From Taiwanofungus camphoratus (taxonomy: Eukaryota; Basidiomycota; Agaricomycetes; Polyporales; Taiwanofungaceae), in contig CP021227.1 in NCBI GenBank assembly GCA_003999685.1, positions 1,364,001 through 1,428,000 of the forward strand: a stretch of 64,000 nt of DNA. Reading direction: 5' to 3'. Below are positions 23,120 to 35,700 of this stretch, piece by piece. How positions within the stretch are numbered: position 1 is the stretch's first letter; each line of letters opens with the position of its first letter. A program made the translations under genes and the position numbers. Under the pieces are notes generated by a model that saw only the letters and a list, made by a program, of their open reading frames with translations, ran no database searches and was not told the origin of the DNA.

Positions 23120-26100
23120 TGATGAGTCCTGTAGCCTTCTGGGCCCCAAATCGCGATTTTAGGAGCTTTCTAATCCCCTAACAGACCATCCTATGACTCT
23201 TCTACAGCCTACGACAGGTGGGATAGGTTCCTATAATGTTCCTAACACCTCCTTTATTTTCTAAACCCTTCTAACACCCTACGAAGTCCTGCGAAGTTGC
23301 ATGAGATGCTACAAGGTTTCAAACGCTAGCCACAAAGTCCCTAACTCTTGCTAAGTCCACTACCGAACACTGCTGGCCCTCCTATCTTGTCCTATTGGGT
23401 CCAGGCCCCAGCTACTACATCATTCATCCTGGGTTTAGCTAAGAAGTCTTAGCTAAGTCTCTCCTAGCATTTGTGATTACAGCCACCCCCGATAGGCTCT
23501 GAAATGGTCCAAAGTTCTAAGGCTGGACTTAGGAAGCCTTACACACCCCCTGGGTCTCGATTCTATGCCATAAGGTCCTTCTATGGTGCATTCATATGAT
23601 CCCCTATCCAATTAGAACACCTCCTACCCTGATTAGGCCAAGTTCCGCTGCTAGAAACTTCATATGCTCTTAGCCCACTAAAACAGTTGATCACAGTGCA
23701 TGACTGCTCTTGGATAGTCATCCCGCTAATACGACCTAGGGGACCCTGGTACCTAGGGAGTGCTCCGCAACATGGCTGTGGGGTAGTGTGATAACTGTGA
23801 GGATGTGAGGGTAGGAGCTACAACCTGTATGATACCGGGAAACCTGTATATCTTGTTTTTTGTAAGTGGGGGAGTAAGGGGTCAAGGGTCCTGCACAACA
23901 GGATCTTGTTTCTAAGTGCTATACGATCCCTAAGGCCTTGCGAGGCCCTCCGAAGTACGCGAAGTCCTTCAAGATTCTGCGAAGTCCTTTGAAGTTTTTA
24001 GCTAAATCGCACGAGCTGACTTCGTAGGCTGTATAGAGTTAGGGAGCAATAAACCAATGGACTATAATTTCTACTAAGCGGCAGAGGGTACGAGACTGCT
24101 GCGAAGTCCTTTTAGCTAGAGTTAGCTAAAGGGCGTAAGGCTTAGAGGTTTGTTAGAGTGAGGTGGGCGAGGTTTGGCTAGCGTAGGAGACTTGTAGGAG
24201 AGGTCAGATGGTTTGGAGAGCTAATACTTGGAATAGGAATGGGAGAACAAGGTTGCTGGAAGCTCTGAAGTGTCTGATGACTTCGAGGTGTAGGTCGGAG
24301 AGTTCGAGGGCGTAGAGGGAGGTGCTATAGCCTGAAATGAAGGCTATGGGAGAGTCATAGGGTTATTCGTAGGACGTAGAAATGACGCAACGTGAGCCTA
24401 AAGGTATAACTAAGGTGGAGGCCCACCAGATAGATGCTATAAGAGGTGCTGAAGGGCGCGAAGTCACGGCGACTTCGTAGATCGTAGTGCGTAGCTCGGG
24501 AAGCGTAGATGTGGTTTATAGATATATCGCGAGCGTAGACGTAGTTCAAAGGTACTGAAACGGAGCTGGGGTGGAGACTTAGGGGCCTTAGGACCGTTCC
24601 TAAGGTTGTACTCACGACACTTTTCTGAGATCAGAGGTACAGGGGAACTTGTATTCCAAAGAGAGAAGCGTGCACTGAGGGGTCTCTCTCGTACATAGTA
24701 AACTACCTCTGACTAAATAGGGGAGCGTGAGGTGAGCTATTCTTGCGCGAAGTGATCCTTACGAGTCTGAAATGTGTACTAAAGCGCATGGACTCCGAAG
24801 TGAACACGAGGAGGATAGGAACTAAATAGGAACTGAAACAGGGGAACTACGTATGGTGGAAAGGTGACCAAGTTCATTCACGAGGGCAGGATGACTATCC
24901 AAGAGCAGCCATGTGCCGTGATCACCTATCTTAGTGGGCTAAGAGCGCACGAAGTTCTTAGCAGCGGGACTTGGCCTAATCGGGGTAGGAGGTGCCCTAA
25001 CTGGGTGGAGGGCCATATGGGTACGCCCTAGGATGACCTTATGGCATAGGATCGAGATCCATGGGGGTGCACAAGGCTTCCTAAGTCCAACTTCCAGAAC
25101 TTCGAACCGTTTTGGAGCCTATCGGAGGTAGCTGCAATCACAAGAGCTAGGAGAGACTTAGCTAAGACTTCTTAGCTAAGTTCAGGATGAGTGACGTAGT
25201 AGATAGGACCTAGATCCAATGGAACAGTATGGGAGGGCCGGCAGTGTCCGATAGTGGACTTAGCAGGAGTTAGGGACTTCGCGTCTAGCATTCGAAACCT
25301 CGTAGCACCTCGTGTGACTTCGCAAGACTTCGTAGGGTGTTAGGAGGGTTTAGGAAGGAGAGGGGGCGTTAGGAATATTATAGGAACCTATTCCTCCTGT
25401 CGTAGGCTGTAGGAGAGTCTTAGAGTGGTCGGTTGGGGGATTAGAAAGCTCCTAAAATCGCGATTCGGGGCCCAGGAGGCTACGAGACTCATCACCGCCC
25501 TCATGGATGGACTTGGTCACCTTTCTACCGTACGTAGTTCCCCTGTTTCAGTTCCTATTTAGTTCCTACCCTCCTTATGTGCACTTCAGAGCCTATACGC
25601 TTTAGTACACATTTCAGACTTGTAAGGATCACTTCACACAAGAATAGTTCACCTCACGCTCCCCTATTTAGTCAGAGGTAGTTTACTATGTACCAGAGAG
25701 ACCCCTCAGTGCACACTTTTCTCTTTGGAATACAAGTTCCCCTGTAGTTCCGATCTCAGAGAAGTGCCACGAGTACAACTTTAGGAACGGTCCTAAGCCC
25801 CTAAGTCTCCACCCCAGCTCTGTTTCAGTATCTTTAAACTACATCTACGCTCACAATATATCTACGAACCACGTCTACGCTTCTTGCACCACGCACTACA
25901 ATTCACAAAGTCGCCATGACTTTGCACTCTTCAGTGCATCTCATAGCACCTATCCGGTGGGCCTCCATCTTAGTTATACCCTTAGGCTCACGTTGTGTTA
26001 TCCCTACATCCTATGAATAGCCCTACAACTCTACTGTAGCCTTCATTTCAGGTTATAGTACATCTCCCTATACCTTCAAACTCCCCGATCTACGCCTCGA

Positions 26101-26652
26101 AGTCATCAGACACTTCAGAGCTTCCAGCAACCTCGTTCTCCCATTCCTATTCCAAGTATTAGCTCTCCGAACCATCCAACCTCTTCTACAGGTCTCCTAC
26201 GCTAGCCAAATCTCGCCCACCTTGTTCTAACAAACCTCTAAACCTTATGCCCTTTAGCTAACTCTAGTTAAAGACTTCGCAGCAGTCTCATACCCTCTGC
26301 CACTTAGTTGAAACTATATTCTATTGGCTTATTGCTCCCTAATCCCATACAGCCTATGAAGTCAGCTCGTGCACTTTAGCTAAAACTTCAAAGGACTTCG
26401 CAGAACTTCAAAGGACTTCGCGCACTTCAAAGGGCCTCACAAGGCCTTAGAGATTGTATAGCACTTAGGAACAAGATCCTGTCGTGCAGGACCCTTGACC
26501 CCTTACTCCCTCACTTACAAAAACAAGACATACAGGTTTCCCGATATCATATAGGTTGTAGCTCCTCCCCTCACTTCCCCACAGTACACACACTACCTCC
26601 TAGCCACATTGCGGAGCACTCCCTAGGTACCAGGGTCCCCTAGGTCATATCA
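23120..26652 (-). mobile_element. LTR, family B (copy B5, inverse), chimeric ends, interrupted by B4
   Basis: Pieces 23120-23726 and 25499-26652 together make one inverse B LTR (TGATGAGTCC..GGTCATATCA). Flanks are ACAA on the left, inside LTR C, and CTGC on the right, inside the reverse transcriptase/RNase H region, so there is no target duplication. The likeliest history is two separate B insertions in the same orientation that recombined and deleted what lay between them. Confidence 0.75.
23727..25494 (+). mobile_element. LTR, family B (copy B4), nested in B5
   Basis: 1768 bp, starting TAATACGACC (TG mutated to TA) and ending GAGACTCATCA, flanked by perfect CCGC duplications (23723-23726, 25495-25498). 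It is longer than B2/B3 because it keeps a segment around 24030-24110 (GAGTTAGGGAGCAATAAACC) and one around 24200-24300. With B8 (1765 bp) it defines a longer subfamily. Confidence 0.85.
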
Positions 26653-28760
26653 CTGCATGGGTGCCAATTGCTGTTGTCATCCTTCTGCCAGAGGACAGCT
26701 CTCGTGGTGAACTTTGAAGCATCTGTTTTCAATGTGAACAGTTTCTCTGGGTCAGGCATCTGTGAAACCAGTTGTTACAGGAAAGCTTTCTTTAAAGCCT
26801 CGAAAGCTTCCTGCTGTTCATCGTCCCAGTGCCATTTGACGTTTTTGCATGTAAGCGAGACCAGAGGTTGAGCCAGATGCAAGAACCAATGAATGAACCA
26901 GTGGTAAAAATTCCCAAATCCGATGAACAATCTGACTTCTCTGAGGTTTTTGGGTACCGGCCAGTTTTTGATTCCAGCTATCTTGATGGGGTCCATGGTG
27001 AGCTGTCTGGGTTTGATAATCATGCCCAGGAATTTGACTTCTTGCACATTGAATTTGCACTTTTCCGGTTTGAGATAAAGGTTGTTATCTCGAAGCTGCT
27101 CGATAACCTGTTGTGTTTGCTTCTTATGCTCCTCCGGATCTGTGGAGTAAATAAGGATGTCGTCCATATAGATCGCTAACCATCTTTCCTTGAGCATATT
27201 CACAAAGACTGTGTTCATCATCCGTTGGAACATTGCCGGTGAGTTGCACATCCCGAAAAACATTACCAGGGGTTCATAAAATGAGGAGGGTCCTTCTCCC
27301 GCTGCTGGAACGCTGAAAGCTGCCTTCCATTTGTCACCTTCCTTAATGCGAAGGTTGTTGTATCCTTGATGAAGGTCCATTTTAGTGAAGATCGTGGTGT
27401 TGTTGAGGCATTTCAGAAGCTCCATAACAAGGAAAAGAGGGTATTTGTCCTTAATGGTACCCTCGTTGAGTTCTCTATAGTCCTGGCATGGTCAGTATCC
27501 GCTGTCCTTCTTATCCATGAAGAAGAATGGACTAGCGAGTGACGATTTGGATGGTCAGATGTACCCTTTTTCCACATTTTCCTCAAGGAACTTGTCCAGC
27601 TCAGCTCGCTGATCATGGTTAAGGGAGTACATCATCTGTTTGAAGTCTTTAAAATCTGGCTTGAGATTGATCTCGTGATTGAAGTCTGAATGCTGAGGAA
27701 GTTGCACTGCTTTGGTCTTATTGAACACTGGGAGGAGGTCATGAAGGTATTCAGGGACAAGTTTTATAACTGGTTTTTCCTCTTGCTTGGTGTGTTCCTT
27801 GATTGCGAGTTCTGTAGACGTAGTGAGTCGACCGATGTCATGTTTGACCTGTCAGATAAAACTATTGTCAAGACGACGATAGGCTCTGTCAAGAGGGTAC
27901 TTTGTTTCCTCAAGAGGTGCATCTCGATATGCTGGGTGCGAGTCTCGTCCATATGTTGTGATCTGATCGTCTCCCTCAATGAATGCTATGACTAGTTCAT
28001 CATCATCAATCATTTCCATCGCCTGATCCAGGGTGATACCGTTAAGTGATTGTTCTATCAAAGGTGCAGCTGGTGAGTCACATCATGCTGTCTGCTTAGG
28101 CATGTCCGTCGTTGGTAAGACAGGAGATATGGTGTCGATCACCTCGAAGTCTCCCTCATCTTCTACCTTTTTGATTATGGGCTGCCATTGTTGTTGTAGG
28201 CATTTTTCTCGTTCAGCGAGAAATGCTGCTACCTGTGGATATGGGGGTGCTGACCAGTCTATCTCGTAATCTAGCACAGGATCGAGGGCTTCTTCCTTTT
28301 TCCATTTGGCTAGTTTCTTCAGCTCCAGTCACACGATCTGTTGCGTGATGATCCCCTTTTTCCACTTTTGAGATTCTTCCAGGGTCATGCAGTGCTTTAG
28401 TTCCACCTGACCCCTCTTCCAGTCGATACTGGGGTTTTCAAGTTTGAGCCAGGTATGTCCGAAGATGATGTCTTCATTCCCTATACTGGCTATGTATGCT
28501 TTGACAAATTGGGGCTTGTTCCTGATTTTGTATGGAAGCAAGGCTCACCTGGTTATGAGTGCTTGCTTGTTGGCAGTGCCGTCCACGTTGAACACTGGTA
28601 TGGGGCGCAGCAGCGCCTCTGTCCGTAACTTATGTTCCTTAACAAATTGTGGATGCATAAATATTCCTGATGCGCCACTGTCGATAAAGGCGTGTGCTCT
28701 GACGTCTTTTTGTCCCACAGTAATTGGAATGTGATGGGCTCTGTCATTCTGGACTACAAG
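26653..28760 (-). pseudogene. Element C pol remnant: protease and reverse transcriptase
   Basis: The protease region has the active-site triad DSG (28682-28674) in FIDSGASGIF, followed by HPQFVKEHKL and a downstream IIFGHTWL motif. The reverse transcriptase shows [31 protein letters not shown] and the catalytic YMDD (27170-27159), then the connection domain (FLGMII..HWHWDDEQQEAFEALKKAFL-like end). Several in-frame stops are present. The RNase H start (TDASKFTT) is cut after about 20 residues at 26653 by the B5 LTR. The family is chromovirus-like Ty3/gypsy. The product is inactive. Confidence 0.85.
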
Positions 28761-28879
28761 TACAACACGAAACAGTGAAATAGATATGGGCAGTGGTTGC
28801 GTCGACTCACCCTGCCTCTTTAAAAATCCTCTGTTCCTAACTCCTCAAACATCACCCTCTTCTCATTTGATGAGAGCGT

Positions 28880-30490
28880 TGATGAGTCCTGTAGCCTCCT
28901 GGGCCTCGAATCGCGATTTTAGGAGCTTTCTGATCCCCCAACCGACCACTCTAAGACTCTCCTACTCCCTACGACAGGAGGGATAGGTTCCTATAATATT
29001 CCTAACGCCCCCTCTCTTTCCTAAACCCTCCTAACACCCTACGAAGTCTTGCGAAGTCACACGAGGTGCTACGAGATTTCGAATGCTAGACGCGAAGTCC
29101 CTAACTCCTGCTAAGTCCACTATCGGACACTGCCGGCCCTCCCATACTGTTCCATTGGATCTAGGTCCTATCTACTACGTCACTCATCCCGGGCTTAGCT
29201 AAGAAGTCTTAGCTAAGTCTTTCCTAGCTCTTGTGATTGCAGCTACCTCCGATAGGCTCCGAAACGGTCCGAAGTTCCGGAAGTTGGACTTAGGAAGCCT
29301 TGTGCACCCCCATGGGTCTCGATCCTACGCCATAAGGTCATCCTAGGGCGTATCCATATGGCCCTCCACCCAGTTAGGACACCTCCTACCCCGATTAGGC
29401 CAAGTCCCGCTGCTAAGAACTTCGTGCGCTCTTGGCCCACTAAGATAGGTGATCACGGCGCATGGCTGCTCTCGGATAGTCATCCCGCCCTCGTGAATGA
29501 AGTTGGTCACCTTTCTACCGTTCGTAGTTCCCCTGTTTCAGTTCCTAATTAGTTCCTATCCTCCTCGTGTTCACTTCGGAGTCCATGCGTTTTAGTACAC
29601 ATTTCGGACTCGTAAGGATCACTTCGCGCAAGATTAGTTCACCTCACGCTCCCCTATTTAGTCAGAGGTAGTTTACTATGTAAGAGGGAGACCCCTCAGT
29701 GCACGCTTCTCTCTTTGGAATACCAGTTCCCCTGTAGCTCCGATCTCAGGAAAGCGCCGCAAGTACAACCTTAGGAACGGTCCTAAGGTCCCTAAGTCTC
29801 CACCCCAGCTTCGTTTCAGTACCTTTGAACTACGTCTACGCTCGCGATATATCTACAAACTACGTCTACGCTTCCCAAACTACGCACTACGATCTACGAA
29901 GTCGCCGTGACTTCGCACCCTTCAGCACCTTTTATAGCACCTATCCGGTGGGCCTCCGCCTTAGTTATACCCTTAGGCTCACGTTGCGTTATCCCTACGT
30001 CCTACGAATAGCCCTACGACCCTCCCATAGCCTTAGTTACAGGCTATAGTACATCTCTCTACGCCCTCGAACTCTCCGACCTCTTCTACAGGTCTCCTAC
30101 GCTAGCCAAACCTCGCCCACTTCGCTCTAACAAACTCCAAAACCCTTACGCCCTTTAGCTAACTCTAACCAGAAGGGCTTCGCAGCATCTACGAAGTCAG
30201 CTCGCGCGATTTAGCTAAAAAAAACTTCGAAGGGCTTCGCAAAACCTCGAAGAACTTCGCATACTTCGGAGGGCCTCGCAAGGCCTTAGGGATAGTATAG
30301 CACTTAGGAACAAGATCCTGTTGTGCAGGACCCTTGACCCCTTACTCCCCTACTTACAAAAACAAGACATACAGGTTTCCCGGTATCATACAGGTTGTAG
30401 CTCCTACCCTCACACCCTCACAGTTATCACACCACCCCCAGCCACGTTGCGGAGCTCTCCCTAGGTACCAGGGTCCCCTAGGTCGTATCA
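28880..30490 (-). mobile_element. Solo LTR, family B (copy B3, inverse), young
   Basis: 1611 bp, flanked by perfect GCGT duplications (28876-28879, 30491-30494). It sits between gag and protease of element C. It is a near-identical inverted counterpart of B2 (19335-20945), with no net indel. Both copies are solo LTRs with their own duplications, so they are independent insertions of the same recent source. Confidence 0.9.
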
Positions 30491-30524
30491 GCGTCTTGAT
30501 GTACAAGTGGAAATCCATGAGAGG

Positions 30525-32161
30525 TCATGCCTCAGGTTCCTTTGAGGCACTTCTTTGGTCCAATTTGGCCATCTTCTTTTGACACTTGCACACCGAGTGT
30601 CCCCCTTTGTGGCAATAGAAACACAGACAATTGTCCATGTGGTATTTCCTTTCCTTCTCATTCAGGCTGCATCTGTCCTCCCATTTCTTGATGAATGGCG
30701 TGGGACATGGAGTAGTGAGTGCGTCCACTTCCATGGGTTCACCATAGTCGACGTTGGCAGTGGTGGAGAGGGTTTGGTCGATCCCTCTGTAGATGGCGTC
30801 GAGATAAAGGACATTGGCATACTATTTTTCCATGGAGTTGGGTCGCTCTGTGTTAGTGCGGCCTGCAAGTGTTGTGTAGATCTGGCAGTCCAGACCTTGG
30901 ATGAAGATTGCCTGCAACATGGGGTAATTATTCTCAGTGCGTTGGCCATTGAGGCCCATGAAGGCATTCTTTAACTTGGCCTTCTCTGCCAGGAGTTGGA
31001 ACCTTTCCACGTACATCTTTGTACTGACCCTGGTCTTCTTATTTAGTTGCTTGGCCAGCAACTCCATTAGCACTTGGTGAGCTCTCTGAACTCTTTCGTG
31101 CTCAGGGAATGCGAGTTACAAGCTCGCTTTGAATACGTCCCAACTAGCGTAGGGAGCATGCCCTCCTGCGGCCCGTTCATAAAACATATCACGCCAGATA
31201 CGTGCATCCTGCCCTCCTTTCATAAGAGCGACTGTGTAAGCGATCTTTGCATCATCGCTTAACCTCTGATTGTTGGTGGCAATTAGATAATGCTCCATCC
31301 ACTGGAGGAAACACTTCAGATCCTCTCCTTGCCCGGTGAATGGATCCTGTTACCGGAGGGTTCACCCTGGTAATGCTGCAGAAGCTTAGAGCGGTGTGCA
31401 GCGAGGGATCAAGGAGGAGCAGCAGTGACGACGAGTCACGATCCTCAGTAGTCTTCAACTACAAGCCCTATATAGTCGCGATAGTCTTTACGGGCTTCTT
31501 GGAGTGCGAGAAGATGTGTAAAGAAAAGCGTGTATTGGTACTAATGTGTAGTACACTTCGGAATAGATGAACAAAGAGAATATGACTAAGGAAACCTCCA
31601 GCAGAGGGTCCCTCCTTTATACTGTCACTGTCGACCCCCAGGTATACTAAGCAGTCCCCCAGAGACAGCATAAGGCAAGAGAAGTCAGCGGTCCGAAAGT
31701 ACATAACTACCATGGCATAAGCGGGGACGGTCAGCCCGTCAGTCAATCTGGGTAAGTAATGCATGGAAGGGATGTCGCGCGTCCATGGTGTGACAAACAA
31801 AGGAAAAAGAAAAAATGAACAAGTCTCTAGTCCTATCCGTCGGTAACAGATCCGGTGCAGGAATGTCGAGCTTAAGGGGTCGACTCCTCTGTTGCTGTTG
31901 CGTCAAAAGGTGCGCTATGAGCACCTCAAGCTCCACCCTGGTCATTGTTGTGATAGTAGCCATCGTGGTAGGGGTAGTAGGTGTTACGGGTGTGGTCAGA
32001 AGTGATGAGATGGTGGGAGTGATTGGTGTGGTTATCAATGGTGTCGAAGGTATCAATGTGAGAAAGAAACCAGCTGGGTCTCTTCCGTCTGGCGGAGGGT
32101 TATGTCTGAAATAGGAGGCTAACTTCTCCTGTACTCGTTGAGCTGAAATTGTCCCTGCCAA
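30525..32161 (-). pseudogene. Element C gag, interrupted by a solo LTR D
   Basis: The N-terminal part (32161-31849: MAGTISAQRVQEKLASYF, then a Pro/Thr/Ile-rich region and a helical stretch LEVLIAHLLTQQQQ) is separated from the rest by LTR D. After it comes a capsid-like part (FTGQGEDLKCFLQWMEHYL, DDAKIAYTVALMKGG, YERAAGGHAPYASWDVFKA, QGLDCQIYTTLAGR). The last part is a nucleocapsid with one CCHC knuckle, CFYCHKGGHSVCKC (about 30625-30584), of CX2CX4HX4C type. In-frame stops occur after FKASL and NSMEK. This is the classic gag order for Ty3/gypsy. It is not functional. Confidence 0.8.
31348..31848 (-). mobile_element. Solo LTR, family D
   Basis: 501 bp, TGTTACCGGAGGG..CGGTAACA, flanked by a perfect 5-bp duplication GATCC (31343-31347, 31849-31853). 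It closely matches the 3' LTR of element D at 59555-60056 and lies in the same orientation. It is inserted in the gag of element C. Confidence 0.92.
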
Positions 32162-32303
32162 AAGTCCAACAAAGACAATTGTACAGAAGCGGCGCGTTAT
32201 TTACTTGAGTTGGCAATCCCCAAGTGGTGGGGTCAACTGTCTTGATGGTAGATGTGGTGTCTAATGGTTAGTCCTACTAGATAAGACTAGGGGCAACTTA
32301 GCG

Positions 32304-32315
32304 TAAGTTCGATCT
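32304..32315 (-). promoter_or_regulatory. Self-priming primer-binding site of element C
   Basis: Two nt inside the 5' LTR of element C, the minus strand reads AGATCGAACTTA. This is the exact complement of TAAGTTCGATCT, found on the same strand inside the LTR at 32527-32516, 33 nt after the start of a TATATAAGG box. That is where the transcript should begin. No TGG, the usual start of a tRNA-primed site, follows the LTR. This fits the Tf1/sushi-type mechanism, in which the 5' end of the RNA folds back and primes reverse transcription. Confidence 0.75.
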
Positions 32316-32722
32316 TTTGATACAAGCTGATATTGATGACCATGAAGCCTTGAACTTGAGGGCCTGACTACAAGAGATAGTAGTGAGGACTTAAGGACAC
32401 TGCGTATGTCCTCCCGGACAAAGTCGATAAGAGTCGAGCGAGTACTCAGGTACGAAGTGAGAGGTCGCAAGATATGAGTATAAGATTGCTAGTGGTAACT
32501 AGCTACTTGGTAATCAGATCGAACTTAAGGTTCGACCTACAAAGTACAGGGCCTTATATACATATTCTACTCTGCACACGGACCATAGCATGTGATCTAA
32601 GAAGCAGCACGAGTAAGCATAAATAAGGCGATATGAGTCATCAGACCATATTAGCAATTGGTAAATGTAAGATGAAATGTGTGAGTGGGGCCCAATATGA
32701 GTCAGTGTCTATGAGTAACCGG

Positions 32723-35700
32723 TGATACAACCTAGGGGACCCTGGTACCTAGGGAGTGCTCCGCAACGTGGCTGTGGGGTAGTGTGATAACTGTGGGGAT
32801 GTGAGGTAGGAGCTACAACCTGTATGATACCAGGAAACCTGTGTGTCTTGTTTTTTTGTAAGTGGGGGAGTAAGGGGTCAAGGGTCCTGCACAACAGGAT
32901 CTTGTTCCTAAGTGCTAGACAATCTCTAAGGCCTTGCGAGGCTCTCCGAAGTACGCGAAGTCCTTCGAGATTCTGCGAAGTCCTTCGAAGTTTTAGCTAA
33001 ATCGCATGAGCTGACTTCGTGGGCTGTATAGAGTTAGGGAGCAATAAGCCAATGGACTATAGTTTCTACTAAGCGGCAGAGGGTACGAGACTGCTGCGAA
33101 GTCCTTTTAGCTAGAGTTAGCTAAAGGGCGTAAGACTTAGAGGTTTGTTAGAGCGAGGTTTGGCTAGTGTAGGGGACCTGTAGGAGAGGTCGGAGAGTTC
33201 GAGGACATAGAGAGATGTACTATAGCCTGTAATGAAGGCTATGGGGGAGTCGTAGGGTTATTCGTAGGACGTAGGAATGACGCAACGTGAGCCTAAGGGT
33301 ATAACTAAGGCGGAGGCCCACCGGATAGGTGCTATAAGAGGTGCTGAAGGGCGCGAAGTCACGGCGACTTCGTAGATCGTAGTGTGTAGTTCGGGAAGCG
33401 TAGATGTGGTTCGTAGATATATCGCGAGCGTAGACGTAGTTCAAAGGTACTGAAACGGAGCTGGGGTGGAGACTTTAGGGGCCTTAGGATCGTTCCTAAG
33501 GTTGTACTCGCGACACTTTTCTGAGATCGGAGGTACAGAGGAACTTGTATTCCAAAGAGAGAAGCGTGCACTGAGGGGTCTCTCTCGTACATAGTAAACT
33601 ACCTCTGACTAAATAGGGGAGTGTGAGGTGAACTATTCTTGCGCGAAGTGATCCTTACGAGTCTGAAATGTGTACTAAAGTGCATGGGCTCTGAAGTGAA
33701 CACGAGGAGGATAGGAACTAAATAGGAACTGAAACAGGGGAACTACGTACGGTAGAAAGGTGACCAAGTTCATTCACGAGGGCAGGATGACTATCCAAGA
33801 GCAGCCATGTGCCGTGATCAACTATCTTAGTGGGCTAAGAGCGTTGATACGACCTAGGGGACCCTGGTACCTAGGGAGTGCTCCGCAACGTGGCTGGGGG
33901 TAGTGTGATAACTGTGAGGGTGTGAGGGTAGGAGCTACAACCTGTACGATACCGGGAAACCTGTATGTCTTGTTTTTTGTAAGTAGGGGAGTAAGGGGTC
34001 AAGGGTCCTGCACAACAGGATCTTGTTCCTAAGTGCTATACTATCCCTAAGGCCTTGCGAGGCCCTCCGAAGTATGCGAAGTTCTTCGAAGTTTTGCGAA
34101 GTCCTTCGAAGTTTTAGCTAAATCACGTGAGCTGACTTCGTAGATGCTGCGAAGTCCTTTTAGCTAGAGTTAGCTAAAGGGCGTAAGGTTTAGAGGTTTG
34201 TTAGAGCGAGGTGGGCGAGGTTTGGCTAGCGTAGGAGACCTGTAGGAGAGGTCAGAGAGTTCGAGGGCGTAGGGAGATGTACTATAGCCTGTAACTAAGG
34301 CTATGGGAGAGTCGTAGGGCTATTCGTAGGACGTAGGGATGACGCAACGTGAGCCTAAGGGTATAACTAAGGCGGAGGCCCACCAGATAGGTGCTATAAG
34401 AGGTGCTGAAGGGTGCGAAGTCACAGCGACTTTCGTAGATCGTAGTGCGTAGTTCGGGAAGCGTAGACGTGGTTCGTAGATATATCGCAAGCGTAGACGT
34501 AGTTCAAAGGTACTGAAACGAAGCTGGGGTGGAGAATTAGGGACCTTAGGACCGTTCCTAAGGTTGTACTCGCGGCGCTTTCCTGAGGTCGGAGCTACAG
34601 GGAAACTGGTATTCCACAGAGAGAAGCGTGCACTGAGGGGTCTCTGTCGTACATAGTAAACTACCTCTGACTAAATAGGGGAACGTGAGATGAACTAATC
34701 TTGCGCGAAGCGATCCTTACGAGTCCGAAATGTGTACTAAAGCGCATGGACTCCGAAGTGAACACGAGGAGGATAGGAACTAATTAGGAACTGAAACAGG
34801 GGAACTACGTACGGTAGAAAGGTGACCAAGTTCATTCACGAGGGCGGGATGACTATTCGAGAGCAGCCATGCGCCGTGATCACCTATCTTAGTGGGCTAA
34901 GAGCGCACGAAGTCCTTAGCAGCGGGACTTGGCCTAATCGGGGCAGGAGGTGTCCTAAATGGGTGGAGGGTCATATGGGTACACCCTAGGATGACCTTAT
35001 GGCATAGGATCGAGACCCATGGGGGTGCACAAGGCTTCCTAAGTCCAACTTCCGGAACTTTGAACCGTTTCGGAGCCTATCAGAGGTAGCTGCAATCACA
35101 AGAGCTAGGAGAGACTTAGCTAAGACTTCTTAGCTAAGCCCGGGATGAGTGACGTAGTAGATAGGATCTAGATCCAATGGAACAGTATGGGAGGGCTGGT
35201 AGTGTCCGATAGTGGACTTAGCAGGAGTTAGGGACTTCGCGTCTAGCATTCGAAATCTCGTAGCACCTCGTGTGACTTCGCAAGACTTCGTAGGGTGTTA
35301 GGAGGGTTTAGGAAGGAGAGGGGGCGTTAGGAATATTATAGGAACCTATCCCTCCTGTCGTAGGCTGTAGGAGAGTCTTAGAGTGGTCGGTTGGGGGATT
35401 AGAAAGCTCCTAAAATCGCGATTTGGGGCCCAGGAGGCTACAGGACTTATCAGCGTACAAAGTTCTTAGCAGCGGGACTTGGCCTAATCGAGGTAGGAGG
35501 TGTCCTAACTGGGTGGAGGACCATATGGATACGCCCTAGGATGACCTTATGGCATAGGATTGAGACCCATGGGGTGCGCAAGGCTTCCTAAGTCCAGCTT
35601 TTAGAACTTCGGACCGTTTCAGAGCCTATCGGAGGTAGCTGCAATCACAAGAGCTAGAAGAGACTTAGCTAAGACTTCTTAGCTAAGCCCGGGATGAGTG

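Noticed and set aside
30525-32161. tRNA-primed site for element C
   Set aside because: No TGG-starting tRNA complement follows the LTR; a 12-nt self-complement is present instead.
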